A stretch of DNA of 41,407 nt, from IMG/VR virus record IMGVR_UViG_3300040801_000898, positions 1-41,407 of that record; one strand, 5' to 3'. This DNA is from a virus. A model generated the notes under the pieces. That model worked only from the letters and a program-made list of their open reading frames with translations, ran no database searches and was not told the DNA's origin. Shown piece after piece: positions 32,404 through 39,083 of this stretch. Within the stretch, counting starts at the first letter, position 1, and every line of letters begins with the position of its first letter. The position numbers and the translations under genes were made by a program.

Positions 32404-33840
32404 TTAACGGAAACCGGGTGCCCGGTATGATAAGGTATCCACCTTTTTCCAGTTGCTTTTCCAAGCACCAGAAGACACAGCGCCCTCATGGGAAAACGTC
32501 AGGACGAACGCATCAGCCAAGTTAGGCGACTTCATACCGCGCCGCTTCATCTGCTCTTTACTCTCAATATCCACTTTACCGCTAGACATAATCCGTTGTT
32601 CCACTGACGCCAATTCTTCGATAAACTCTTGCAGCTTGTTCAACTGGCTAGGGATAAACTTGTCATATGCCTCAAACCACTCACGAGCTTTGTACCACAC
32701 CTCAGCGCGCAGCCTCATGTACCGCTCGTTCATAGAAGCCGCCTCACTAACGTTCACCGCCACCACCGGCAACCCCAACTCTTGCAGACGGTCGTACACC
32801 CCAGCGCCAAGGCCGATGCTGTCAACATAAATATTCTCAGGGCGACGATTACTAGGTGTCTGGTCCCACTTTGTCTTGATCCACCCCACCAGCTTCATCA
32901 AGTTATCAAATCGCAACTCATGTAACTCCAACACAGCATTTTTGGACCGAACCACAAACCCACTCGGGTCGCCACCACGCCCCGGATCAATCCCCCAAAC
33001 GAGGGGATAATCCTCAACGTGTACATCGCGGTCAACGGCGCTCTCAATAAACTGGCGCGGGATGACCGCATCCGCCCCGCTCTCGGGAAAGTCACCGAGC
33101 ACACGAACAGCAAATTCGCGGCTGTCGCGGCCATAAGTACGCTCTTGTGACCGAATGTAATCTTCATCGACCCGCGTACTGTCCATGCAGCTAACCTTGC
33201 GGGTCAGCCACAAATCGCTCAACACTGTTTGTGTCTTATAGAAAAACCCGCTCGGCTTTGTAGGGTTACCAATCAGAATAGCAATAGCGCCTTTGGTACT
33301 CAACGCGCCCTGACCAGTTTCATATACCACTTCGTCAACGCCGCTGGCTTCGTCAACGATAATCAAGACATGCGACGCGTGGACCCCGGCTAAAGCCTCA
33401 GGGTTTTCTTTCCGCGCTGTTCTAAATGAGATAAAGTTATTTTTACCGTTCGGCAAACGTACAATACGGTCGGATATACTATCAATGCTAGAACGCATCC
33501 AATCTGGCACCCTAGACAACCATTTTTGGACTTCCGGTATAAGCCCGTCGTTCATCTGCTTGAAGCTAGGAGACGTAACGATCACTTTCACGTCATCGCG
33601 GAACAGCAAAAAGTGAATGGCGTTCCAGCTACAGAACGCTGTTTTGCCGACGCCATGCCCAGACCTAATAGACAACTTTGTTTCGCCGTTGTCCAGCGCC
33701 TGCAGCATTTCCATCTGCCAATCTTCGATGTGCTCAACGCCCAAGACGTGCTTGACAAAATACACGCGAGACCGAGCACACTTAACAATTACTTCTTCTG
33801 CTAGCGCCCTCTGGGCGTCGTTCATATAGCTCAGGTCCAT
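32404..33840 (-). CDS. terL: Terminase large subunit, 478 aa
   Basis: The packaging motor ATPase and nuclease. Walker A is GHGVGKT (61-67), Walker B is VLIIVDEA, the coupling motif is IGNPTKPSG, and the RNase H-like nuclease has GIDPGRGGDPSG and YVDSIGLGAG with the metal-binding aspartates. The palindrome at 32992-33006 encodes YPLVWGID, so it forms part of the first nuclease motif. Another palindrome (33847-33861) lies at ribosome-site distance before the ATG. Confidence 0.95.
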   Translation of the reverse strand: MDLSYMNDAQRALAEEVIVKCARSRVYFVKHVLGVEHIEDWQMEMLQALDNGETKLSIRSGHGVGKTAFCSWNAIHFLLFRDDVKVIVTSPSFKQMNDGLIPEVQKWLSRVPDWMRSSIDSISDRIVRLPNGKNNFISFRTARKENPEALAGVHASHVLIIVDEASGVDEVVYETGQGALSTKGAIAILIGNPTKPSGFFYKTQTVLSDLWLTRKVSCMDSTRVDEDYIRSQERTYGRDSREFAVRVLGDFPESGADAVIPRQFIESAVDRDVHVEDYPLVWGIDPGRGGDPSGFVVRSKNAVLELHELRFDNLMKLVGWIKTKWDQTPSNRRPENIYVDSIGLGAGVYDRLQELGLPVVAVNVSEAASMNERYMRLRAEVWYKAREWFEAYDKFIPSQLNKLQEFIEELASVEQRIMSSGKVDIESKEQMKRRGMKSPNLADAFVLTFSHEGAVSSGAWKSNWKKVDTLSYRAPGFR

Positions 33841-33873
33841 GGATTTACCCTAATTGCGGGGAATGTTATTATT

Positions 33874-33902
33874 AACGTACACGTGTACATATAACTTGTC
33901 AA
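33874..33902 (-). promoter_or_regulatory. Terminase promoter with palindromic operator
   Basis: On the - strand TTGACA (33897-33902), a 17-base spacer and TACGTT (33874-33879). The perfect palindrome GTACACGTGTAC (33877-33888) overlaps the -10 box and would let a dimeric regulator block it. Confidence 0.6.
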
Positions 33903-33917
33903 TCTCAAAATTCAGGC

Positions 33918-33946
33918 TTGACATGATACCTGAAAAGCCTTATATA
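33918..33946 (+). promoter_or_regulatory. Rightward promoter into the non-coding region
   Basis: TTGACA (33918-33923), a 17-base spacer and TATATA (33941-33946). No credible + strand gene follows until 35738, so its transcript would be a long leader, an origin primer or a non-coding RNA, partly antisense to the small terminase. Confidence 0.6.
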
Positions 33947-34144
33947 TCAATTGCTTTCCTGCTGTATAAACATGTTAGATAAACTGTGGGGGTTTGACAT
34001 GTAGCTGAGGCGGGCAGAGGGGGTGCTATACCAGATAGCGCCCCCTCACTTCCCCCAACTGAGGGGACGTTTTCCAAAAAATTATATAAAAATTTTTTCT
34101 GTAGGGACGTTACGTCGCTATAAAACACATACTAAATTTTTTAC

Positions 34145-34230
34145 CAGAACGTTTCTTGTCACATACCAAATTTTTCCCCAGAACATTTCTCGTCCCGCTG
34201 CGAAAAAATTTTCACAGAACATTTCTCGTC
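34145..34230 (+). repeat. Three CAGAACATTTCTCGTC direct repeats
   Basis: Copies at 34145-34160 (with two changes), 34179-34194 and 34215-34230, spaced 34 and 36 bases. Each is preceded by an A/T-rich block (AAATTTTT). The core AGAANNNTTCT is itself palindromic. A fourth decayed unit may lie at 34090-34116. Confidence 0.75.
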
Positions 34231-34315
34231 ACACAGAGGGTGGTCCAAATAAAACATGGGCCGCGGTACGATTGAAGGGGGGGTCTAGCGCTCAACCGGC
34301 TGGCGAGTGGTCGGA

Positions 34316-34417
34316 TAGTTTAACGTTAAACTATTTTGCACCTAAATTAGTTTAACATTAAACTAAATGTAGTTTAACGTTAAACTATTGGCGCGCGACG
34401 ATGGTTTAACGTTAAAC
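34316..34417. repeat. Four GTTTAACGTTAAAC palindromes, phased
   Basis: Perfect copies at 34316-34333 and 34370-34387 (18-base palindromes with flanking TA), a one-change copy at 34348-34365, and a 14-base copy at 34404-34417. Centre spacing is 32, 22 and 32 bases, close to whole helix turns, so all sites face one side of the DNA. They are iterons or operators. Confidence 0.85.
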
Positions 34418-34440
34418 TAAGTGTGCTCACCTGCCATGTT

Positions 34441-34455
34441 ACCCGCAATGCGGGT
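34441..34455. repeat. Dispersed palindrome variant, extended arms
   Basis: ACCCGCAATGCGGGT with flanking TT and AA makes a perfect nine-base-arm palindrome. It belongs to a GC sub-form of the family also seen at 30641 and 38049. Confidence 0.7.
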
Positions 34456-34466
34456 AAATCGGTGGA

Positions 34467-34498
34467 GTGTACCGATACTAGGCCACGGTGTACCGATA
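34467..34498. repeat. Two GTGTACCGATA direct repeats
   Basis: Copies at 34467-34477 and 34488-34498, 21 bases apart (two helix turns), followed by a partial third (TTGTACCGG at 34499). Confidence 0.6.
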
Positions 34499-34550
34499 TT
34501 GTACCGGAGTTATGCGCCTAATGCATATGCGTCTGAGAGGCTCAGAATTG

Positions 34551-34620
34551 GCCGCTGAGTGCGGGTTATGGATTTGGCTGGCAAGGGTAGCCGGAACATG
34601 CGTTGCCCCTACTCAGCGGC
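34551..34620. repeat. Long inverted repeat, structured element
   Basis: GCCGCTGAGT (34551-34560) and ACTCAGCGGC (34611-34620) pair perfectly around a 50-base loop, which holds GGCAA...TTGCC. A small hairpin CTGAG-AGG-CTCAG (34533-34545) stands just before it. It could be a structured RNA or a nick/packaging site. It lacks tRNA T-loop and anticodon-arm geometry. Confidence 0.6.
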
Positions 34621-34707
34621 GATTTCTACTATAACATGTAAGAATTGATTTATAACCGTTATGGTTGAACCCGCCAGAGCGGCGCTGCAAGGGGGTCTAC
34701 AGTGCCG

Positions 34708-35097
34708 CTAGGTGTTGTCGGCACCCTCACCCCCCCGAGACCCCTTAGGCGCGTTCTCAGGCAGGTCATAGGCGCTCAGGCGGGCAAGCGACGCGGCAAC
34801 GGCGTCTGATACGTTGCCCGATAGGGTGACTGACATTTCTCGTTTGATGGGCGGGCCATAGGCGCGATTGAGCGCCAACTCAATCAGTTTGGCCTGTTCG
34901 CTGGGGCGCAAGCGTTTGAACCCGGAAGACCGCAGCAATTCGTCAAGCCGCTCAGCGGCGGTGTGGCCCGCAGACTGCAGCAAGGCCCAAGTTGCAGGGG
35001 GTATCCCGTCTGGCGCATCGGACCGCACTGACGGAGCGTCTGTGTCGCTCTCCGGGGGCGCATCGACACTGGCAATTGTGGGCGGTTGAAATTCCAT
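34708..35097 (-). CDS. Putative small terminase subunit, 129 aa
   Basis: A Pro/Asp-rich N-terminus is followed by a helical region (TAAERLDELLRSSGFKRLRP, then LIELALNRAYGPPIKR) and a C-terminal segment LSGNVSDAVAASLARL. Position upstream of terL and the helical DNA-binding look fit a small terminase, but it is separated from terL by 0.85 kb of repeats, and no family can be named. If correct, the repeats in between may be its recognition site. Confidence 0.45.
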   Translation of the reverse strand: MEFQPPTIASVDAPPESDTDAPSVRSDAPDGIPPATWALLQSAGHTAAERLDELLRSSGFKRLRPSEQAKLIELALNRAYGPPIKREMSVTLSGNVSDAVAASLARLSAYDLPENAPKGSRGGEGADNT

Positions 35098-35200
35098 GTT
35101 AACGCTCTCTCTAAAGTTGTCCGCATCCTGATAAGGCGGCTTTCAATTGACGTGTCCCGCCCCCCTAAAGGGGGGGACCGTCAACAGCCTCAGGATGTGC

Positions 35201-35401
35201 TAAAAAACCCAATAAAATCAAGTACTTATCCAATAACATATAACTATCAAAAGCAACTAAAACCCACCTCAAATAAACTCAATAAAATCAAGCACTTACC
35301 ACCACAATCCCGATAACTTGTAACTTTTACAAAAAAAGATTGACCTGAATTAAAAATAACATGTAACCGCAGCTAAAAAACCCAATGAAATCAAGTACTT
35401 A
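35201..35401 (+). repeat. Three composite repeats with CAATAAAATCAAGTACTTA
   Basis: Copies at 35201-35228, 35271-35298 and 35374-35401 (one or two changes each). Each is followed at 33, 43 and 43 bases from its start by a TAACATGTAA-like site (35234, 35314, 35417), so the spacing differs by one helix turn. Confidence 0.8.
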
Positions 35402-35432
35402 ACAGCCAATCAGGATTAACATGTTTACACGT

Positions 35433-35444
35433 CTAACATGTTAG
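35433..35444. promoter_or_regulatory. CTAACATGTTAG operator candidate
   Basis: A perfect 12-base palindrome. Related sites are at 33969, 34632, 35358, 35417 and, between the boxes of a promoter, at 37497. Likely a dimeric regulator site. Confidence 0.6.
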
Positions 35445-35623
35445 GTCACTAACCCATTGATTTTAAACGGTTTTTTATCCCCTAAAATAGGGTAAAAATA
35501 ACTCATGAAACCTCTTGCAATCCGGTGAAATATGCCTATTTTAAGGGTCAGGGCGCCAGCTATGCCCTACGTTCTTTGACATTGCAAAACATGACTAGGC
35601 ATAGGGGAAACCCGATAATTGCT

Positions 35624-35647
35624 GTGATATTGTCATTTGTGGGATTG
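35624..35647. repeat. Left 24-base inverted repeat
   Basis: Matches the complement of 37123-37146 at 23 of 24 positions. It lies 90 bases before the start of the 448-residue gene. Confidence 0.85.
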
Positions 35648-35648
35648 T

Positions 35649-35695
35649 CGCGCACTACCGCCTTCCCCCGTTTAGGGGAAGACAGTAGCGCGCGG
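35649..35695. repeat. Long hairpin with embedded dispersed palindrome
   Basis: CGCGCACTAC and GTAGCGCGCG form the outer stem and CTTCCCC with GGGGAAG the inner stem, the latter being a 14-base variant of the dispersed palindrome (35665-35678). It adjoins the left inverted repeat. Confidence 0.65.
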
Positions 35696-35737
35696 CAATC
35701 CCGCCGCATACGAACGCAAGTAAGTAGGAAAGCACAA

Positions 35738-37084
35738 ATGACAAACACAACTAAAAACCCCGCGATTGACTGGCACAACGAAACGCAATTCATTGACGTT
35801 CACCCAAACGCCGATGCGCCTGAGGCGCTGGCGACTATTGTACGCGTTGAATTGCAAGCCGGTCGGACCGTTGCAGACGGTGAAAAGGTGAAGCGCGCTG
35901 CATGGCGTGTTCGTGCCTTTCATGAGGGGAACACTTACCCAGATGCAAATGCGCCCCAATGCGCAAATGCTAAGGGTGCTATCAGTGCTGTTATCAAGGC
36001 GCTGTTTGGAGGGTCTAAGCATCATGATATTGACGCTGCAGCGGCGCAATTCAAACTGCCCGAATTGGCAGAAGAGGAAAGCGAAGAACCTGCAGTGAAA
36101 TGGACTGAGCGCGAAGACGTAGACCATTTGCGTCATTTGCAGGAAAGCGCAGATCAAGCCGCGCAAAAGTATCTGAGCGGCGAAGGCGATATGCGGGACG
36201 GGTTTTATAACCTGTCGCGCGACGTTGCAGAAGTTGCCGAAACGTTGAGTGCAAAAGAGTTTGGAGAGTGGACGAAAGCAGGCGGCGAAACACTGCGCAA
36301 GGTGTTGTCAGGTAAGAACGCGAAAGCGGAATTCCTGAAAATTGGTCGCTTGCCGCGTGATTACTTTGACGCGATGCCCGAAACGTCTAACAGCGCTAAG
36401 GCATATGAGCGCAACGTTAACCTTGATAAAGTTGACGTTGCAGAAGCGGTCGCGATTGAGGCATGGGGGAAAAAGAAAAACTCCCCTAAGCCGGGGGAAG
36501 TGCTCAAGGCGCTGTCGTCTGAATTGGCGGCGATGTCAGAAGACAAAAAAGCACCCCGCCGCGCAATTTTCGCTCAGCACTGCCAGACGTTCCTTGATAA
36601 ATGGCTTGACGGTTTCCAGATCAATCCTTTTGAGATTGATGGGGAAAGCGGTCTTTTGGTCCCTGCCAAGGAAAAGGCGGGAGAGCGCAACGGTATGTAT
36701 ATTGCACCTATCCAATTCGGGACCGGCAAGCGCGCACATGAGCTTGTGCAAGCTGTGTGCAAGGCGGTCAACGCGATGACGCCAGAAGCGAAAGCGGAGG
36801 CGGAAACAGCGGAAACCGAAAAAGAAGTTGCAGCGGCTGTTAAGCCGCGCACCTTTGCTCAGTACGGTGTGACAGAAGCGGCAATGCACTTGGCGCGCAT
36901 CCTGTCGGCACATGAGGATTACAATGCAATCCTTGATACGATGGGCGACATGGCAGACCGGGCAGACAAGGCCGGGGAAAACGGCTGGTCTGAGGTGCTA
37001 GCAGACGTTGCAAATCAAGTAAGCGCTGAGAAAGCGGAGGCAGAAGAGGCGGAAGCGGAAACAGACGCCGATGACGCGGCCTAA
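35738..37084 (+). CDS. Unknown early protein, 448 aa
   Basis: The start at ATG 35738 follows AGGAAAGCAC; the frame is open further upstream, but that region holds only regulatory repeats. The protein is soluble, helical, rich in Ala, Glu and Lys, with a Glu/Ala tail. A beta-rich first 100 residues (HNETQFIDVHPNADAPEALA) is followed by a long helical body. A palindrome encodes SPKPGE. It is flanked by 24-base inverted repeats and followed by a hairpin. No family is recognised; size and leading position suggest an abundant early protein. Confidence 0.75.
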   Translation: MTNTTKNPAIDWHNETQFIDVHPNADAPEALATIVRVELQAGRTVADGEKVKRAAWRVRAFHEGNTYPDANAPQCANAKGAISAVIKALFGGSKHHDIDAAAAQFKLPELAEEESEEPAVKWTEREDVDHLRHLQESADQAAQKYLSGEGDMRDGFYNLSRDVAEVAETLSAKEFGEWTKAGGETLRKVLSGKNAKAEFLKIGRLPRDYFDAMPETSNSAKAYERNVNLDKVDVAEAVAIEAWGKKKNSPKPGEVLKALSSELAAMSEDKKAPRRAIFAQHCQTFLDKWLDGFQINPFEIDGESGLLVPAKEKAGERNGMYIAPIQFGTGKRAHELVQAVCKAVNAMTPEAKAEAETAETEKEVAAAVKPRTFAQYGVTEAAMHLARILSAHEDYNAILDTMGDMADRADKAGENGWSEVLADVANQVSAEKAEAEEAEAETDADDAA

Positions 37085-37090
37085 GAGACA

Positions 37091-37116
37091 GTGAGGGGCA
37101 GGCAACTGCCCCTCAC
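37091..37116 (+). terminator. Perfect hairpin after the 448-residue gene
   Basis: GTGAGGGGCAG (37091-37101) and CTGCCCCTCAC (37106-37116) with a GCAA tetraloop. No T tract follows, so it may stabilise the mRNA or pause transcription. Confidence 0.6.
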
Positions 37117-37122
37117 AACTGG

Positions 37123-37146
37123 CAATCCCACTAATGACAATATCAC
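37123..37146. repeat. Right 24-base inverted repeat
   Basis: Complement of the left copy at 35624-35647 with one mismatch. The pair encloses one gene and its hairpins, about 1.5 kb. Confidence 0.85.
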
Positions 37147-37178
37147 GTCACCACACGCAAAACGACAAAGGGTCAAAC

Positions 37179-37295
37179 ATGACATTCACAGGATTTATCA
37201 ACTATCTGGCGGCGGAAATGCCGCTGGCGCTTGCTTTCGCCTTCTGGGTCACGCTGGCGGGAGTGCTGGTCTACCGCCACGTGTTCAAGGATTGA
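37179..37295 (+). CDS. Small membrane protein, 38 aa
   Basis: ATG 37179 follows AAAGGGTCAAAC, a leader shared with other early genes here. It encodes one hydrophobic helix (LALAFAFWVTLAGVLVY) with a short basic end. A strong terminator follows five bases after the stop. Confidence 0.65.
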   Translation: MTFTGFINYLAAEMPLALAFAFWVTLAGVLVYRHVFKD

Positions 37296-37299
37296 GCCA

Positions 37300-37338
37300 A
37301 TACCGGGCAAGGATACCCCCCTTGCCCGGTATTTTTTT
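37300..37338 (+). terminator. Rho-independent terminator
   Basis: ATACCGGGCAAG (37300-37311) and CTTGCCCGGTAT (37321-37332) form a 12-base stem with a nine-base loop, followed by seven T residues. It is the clearest intrinsic terminator in the window. Confidence 0.9.
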
Positions 37339-37446
37339 GCTTCGAAAAATTTTTGTGAAAAACATCATGCGTGTTTGGGCGCGCGTATATGCACGAGATC
37401 GCGCCTAGTAAGGTGGCCGATTTTAGCTGCAAAAGCGTGAAATTTT

Positions 37447-37461
37447 CCCCTAAAGCGGGGG
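37447..37461. repeat. Dispersed palindrome copy before a promoter
   Basis: CCCCTAAAGCGGGGG flanked by AATTTT and AAAAAAT, 22 bases upstream of the -35 box. With the T/A flanks it could also be a weak terminator. Confidence 0.75.
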
Positions 37462-37483
37462 AAAAAATAGTTTAAAAAAGTTA

Positions 37484-37512
37484 TTGACATTCATTCTAAC
37501 ATGTTGTAGAGT
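37484..37512 (+). promoter_or_regulatory. Early promoter with operator in the spacer
   Basis: TTGACA (37484-37489), a 17-base spacer and TAGAGT (37507-37512). The spacer holds TAACATGTTG (37497-37506), like the palindrome at 35433, so one regulator could control both places. Confidence 0.7.
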
Positions 37513-37562
37513 GTAGATAACGGTTGTTGAAGACCGTGGGTCAGACTTTTGGAGTGGATAAC

Positions 37563-37763
37563 ATGAAAGACCGTGTGGAAAAAATCATTGCGTATCAGAC
37601 GCAGTATTGGGGTAGCAGCCTGTATGAGGCAATCATGGCTGTGGCTGACGTTTGTGATCTGGACAACGAAGAATTGGACGCGCTGGAAATGGATTTGGCG
37701 TTTGGTCCTGCGGCGCGGGAAATGGTCTTTGTGCCTTGCTTTCCCCTTCCTGAGGGGAAGTGA
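37563..37763 (+). CDS. Hypothetical acidic protein, 66 aa
   Basis: ATG 37563 follows GGAGTGGATAAC; an in-frame ATG at 37524 lies too close to the promoter. A small helical, acidic protein whose last codons (FPLPEGK) come from a dispersed palindrome, which also gives the ribosome site of the next gene. Confidence 0.6.
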   Translation: MKDRVEKIIAYQTQYWGSSLYEAIMAVADVCDLDNEELDALEMDLAFGPAAREMVFVPCFPLPEGK

Positions 37764-37766
37764 CCG

Positions 37767-38513
37767 ATGGCTGATATCAACAAAATCCGCGAGAAACTGG
37801 CAGCGCTGCTGTCTCGGGCGCGCGATGCTGGGTCAAGTGAGGCTGAGGTTGCCGCTTGTATGCAGCGCGCAGAAAAACTGATGGCCCAATATGGGCTGTC
37901 AGAAAGCGATTTGGACGATGTAACCGCGAAAGACTTTCGGGAGTACACTATTAACCCGCCTGAGGGTCGGTCTGCGCATGATCCGATTGTGCGCTATCTT
38001 GCCCCAGCGATCGGTAGGCTCACAAGCGTTACTTTTTACATCGACAATACCCGCAATGAGGGGAAGTTGGCACCTATTGTGTCGTTTGGTCTGGAAGCAG
38101 ACGTAGAGTACGCGCACTGGTTGATTAAGTCTCTGCGTACCTTTATGGACGATCAATGGGTTGACTACAAGCAATGGCAGCTTGGCGCGTGTACACGTAA
38201 CGAATTGAAAGCAGAGCGTATCGGATTTGTGCGCGGCTTTGTGGACGTTGTTGCTGCGCGCCTCAAAGAAATGACTGCAGACCGGGCAGAGGGTGGTGCG
38301 GAGAGTGGCAGCACGTCGCTTGTAGTCAAGAAAAACGATTTGGTAGCGAAAGCGCTGGCAGACCGTGGCATCAATTTGGGGCGCGGTGCGAGCCTGTCAG
38401 GAAATGGTCGCGGTAGCGACACAGGCCGACAGGCAGGCGCAGTTGCTGGCAACAGCGCTAACATTGGACGTGGCGTAGGCCAGTCTTCAATCGCAATCGG
38501 GGATGGGCGCTAA
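37767..38513 (+). CDS. DUF2786 family protein, 248 aa
   Basis: The N-terminal 50 residues (IREKLAALLSRARDAGSSEA, then EVAACMQRAEKLMAQYGLSE) match DUF2786, found in many phages and bacteria with unknown role. A mixed domain with WLIKSLRTFM follows, then a C-terminal Gly/Ser/Arg-rich tail. A palindrome encodes TRNEGK. The start lies ten bases after the palindrome at 37743-37757. Confidence 0.8.
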   Translation: MADINKIREKLAALLSRARDAGSSEAEVAACMQRAEKLMAQYGLSESDLDDVTAKDFREYTINPPEGRSAHDPIVRYLAPAIGRLTSVTFYIDNTRNEGKLAPIVSFGLEADVEYAHWLIKSLRTFMDDQWVDYKQWQLGACTRNELKAERIGFVRGFVDVVAARLKEMTADRAEGGAESGSTSLVVKKNDLVAKALADRGINLGRGASLSGNGRGSDTGRQAGAVAGNSANIGRGVGQSSIAIGDGR

Positions 38514-38521
38514 GCGCCTAT

Positions 38522-38536
38522 CCCCTCAGATAGGGG
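38522..38536. repeat. Dispersed palindrome copy as ribosome site
   Basis: CCCCTCAGATAGGGG followed by AAATATC and ATG 38544. Between two genes, with no other ribosome site. Confidence 0.8.
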
Positions 38537-38543
38537 AAATATC

Positions 38544-38906
38544 ATGGGACTACAAAACGAAAAACCGGGCGCTGGGTCGCTGGATATTGAATACGTAGGG
38601 GTATTCAATAAGCTAGCGCGCACCTTTGCCGAGCAAGCCGACAAGCGGTATTCATTTTTCAGCGATTTGATCTATGACGCAAATCTTGTGCTGAAAGAGT
38701 TGGAGAGCGTTACGCCTTCGCAAGCTGGGCAGCTTTACTGGTATATCCGGCCTATGGGCACATACATGCGTCATGCTGGTAACGGCATTGACTTTGCCGT
38801 ACCCTGCAGCGCTGGTTATGTCATACTGCTGGATAAGTTGGAATACGGCACACCTCTTGTAGAGTTGCGGGAGTTGTATGGTCCTTTTAACATGGGGGCG
38901 GCTTAG
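38544..38906 (+). CDS. Hypothetical protein, 120 aa
   Basis: A mixed alpha/beta soluble protein (FNKLARTFAEQADKRYSFFS near the N-terminus). No family recognised. Its ribosome site is the palindrome at 38522. Confidence 0.65.
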   Translation: MGLQNEKPGAGSLDIEYVGVFNKLARTFAEQADKRYSFFSDLIYDANLVLKELESVTPSQAGQLYWYIRPMGTYMRHAGNGIDFAVPCSAGYVILLDKLEYGTPLVELRELYGPFNMGAA

Positions 38907-38913
38907 GCCGCTT

Positions 38914-38928
38914 CCCCTAAGCGGGGGG
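38914..38928. repeat. Dispersed palindrome copy as ribosome site
   Basis: CCCCTAAGCGGGGGG followed by AAAGCT and ATG 38935, the start of a one-helix peptide. Confidence 0.8.
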
Positions 38929-38934
38929 AAAGCT

Positions 38935-38997
38935 ATGATGAAACTTATCGTATTTGGTTTCGCCGTATATGGCGCTTACATATTCTTTCTGGCATGA
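38935..38997 (+). CDS. One-helix membrane peptide, 20 aa
   Basis: A short frame of almost only hydrophobic residues (KLIVFGFAVYGAYIFFL), started after the G-rich palindrome and ending in an ATGA overlap with the next peptide. Too short for database families; the coupling and ribosome site argue that it is made. Confidence 0.5.
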   Translation: MMKLIVFGFAVYGAYIFFLA

Positions 38998-39062
38998 GTT
39001 TGTCAGATGTGGTGGTGCTACTCATATTCTACGGCGCGTTGTCGCTGATAGGTATGTTTTAG
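38994..39062 (+). CDS. Second one-helix membrane peptide, 22 aa
   Basis: Starts in the ATGA overlap at 38994 and encodes MSLSDVVVLLIFYGALSLIG plus two residues. A pair of coupled membrane peptides could form a toxin-like or membrane-modifying complex; that is a guess. Confidence 0.5.
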   Translation: MSLSDVVVLLIFYGALSLIGMF

Positions 39063-39083
39063 AGCATAGAGAAAGGGTCAAAC

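Larger units (their letters stand above)
33947..34707. other. Non-coding repeat-rich region, origin/packaging candidate
   Basis: This 0.76-kb stretch has no convincing gene. It holds AT-rich tracts, three CAGAAC repeats, four GTTTAAC palindromes, two GTGTACCGATA repeats, two dispersed palindromes (34052, 34441), AACATGTTA-like sites (33969, 34632) and a long inverted repeat (34551-34620). The density of phased repeats next to the terminase genes suggests a replication origin or packaging site. Confidence 0.6.
35098..35737. other. Non-coding regulatory region upstream of the + early arm
   Basis: No gene seen. It holds a G/C hairpin (CCCCCC-TAAA-GGGGGG, 35160-35175), three long direct repeats with TAACATG sites, dispersed palindromes at 35479 and 35665, the left 24-base inverted repeat (35624-35647) and a long hairpin (35649-35695). 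A TTGACA at 35576 has only a weak -10. A seven-codon frame (MKPLAIR) follows the palindrome at 35479. Confidence 0.6.

Noticed and set aside
34145-34230. Spaced direct repeats as a CRISPR array
   Set aside because: Only three 16-base units with A/T-rich, partly similar spacers and no cas genes; the Cas4-like gene is distant and of phage nuclease type.
34023-34355. A 110-codon + strand frame in the non-coding region
   Set aside because: It begins at GTG without a spaced ribosome site, and its residues simply translate the CAGAAC repeats and A/T tracts (repeated QNISR). It has no protein-like composition.
34551-34620. Possible tRNA
   Set aside because: A ten-base closing stem with no tRNA arms inside.
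35160-35176. CCCCCC-TAAA-GGGGGG as a full family member
   Set aside because: The centre is only four bases, so it does not fit the 15-base form. It may be a derivative or a simple hairpin.
35576-35604. Promoter TTGACA at 35576 for the 448-residue gene
   Set aside because: No acceptable -10 at 16-18 bases (best is CATAGG), so it is not listed as a feature, though an activator-dependent promoter is possible.
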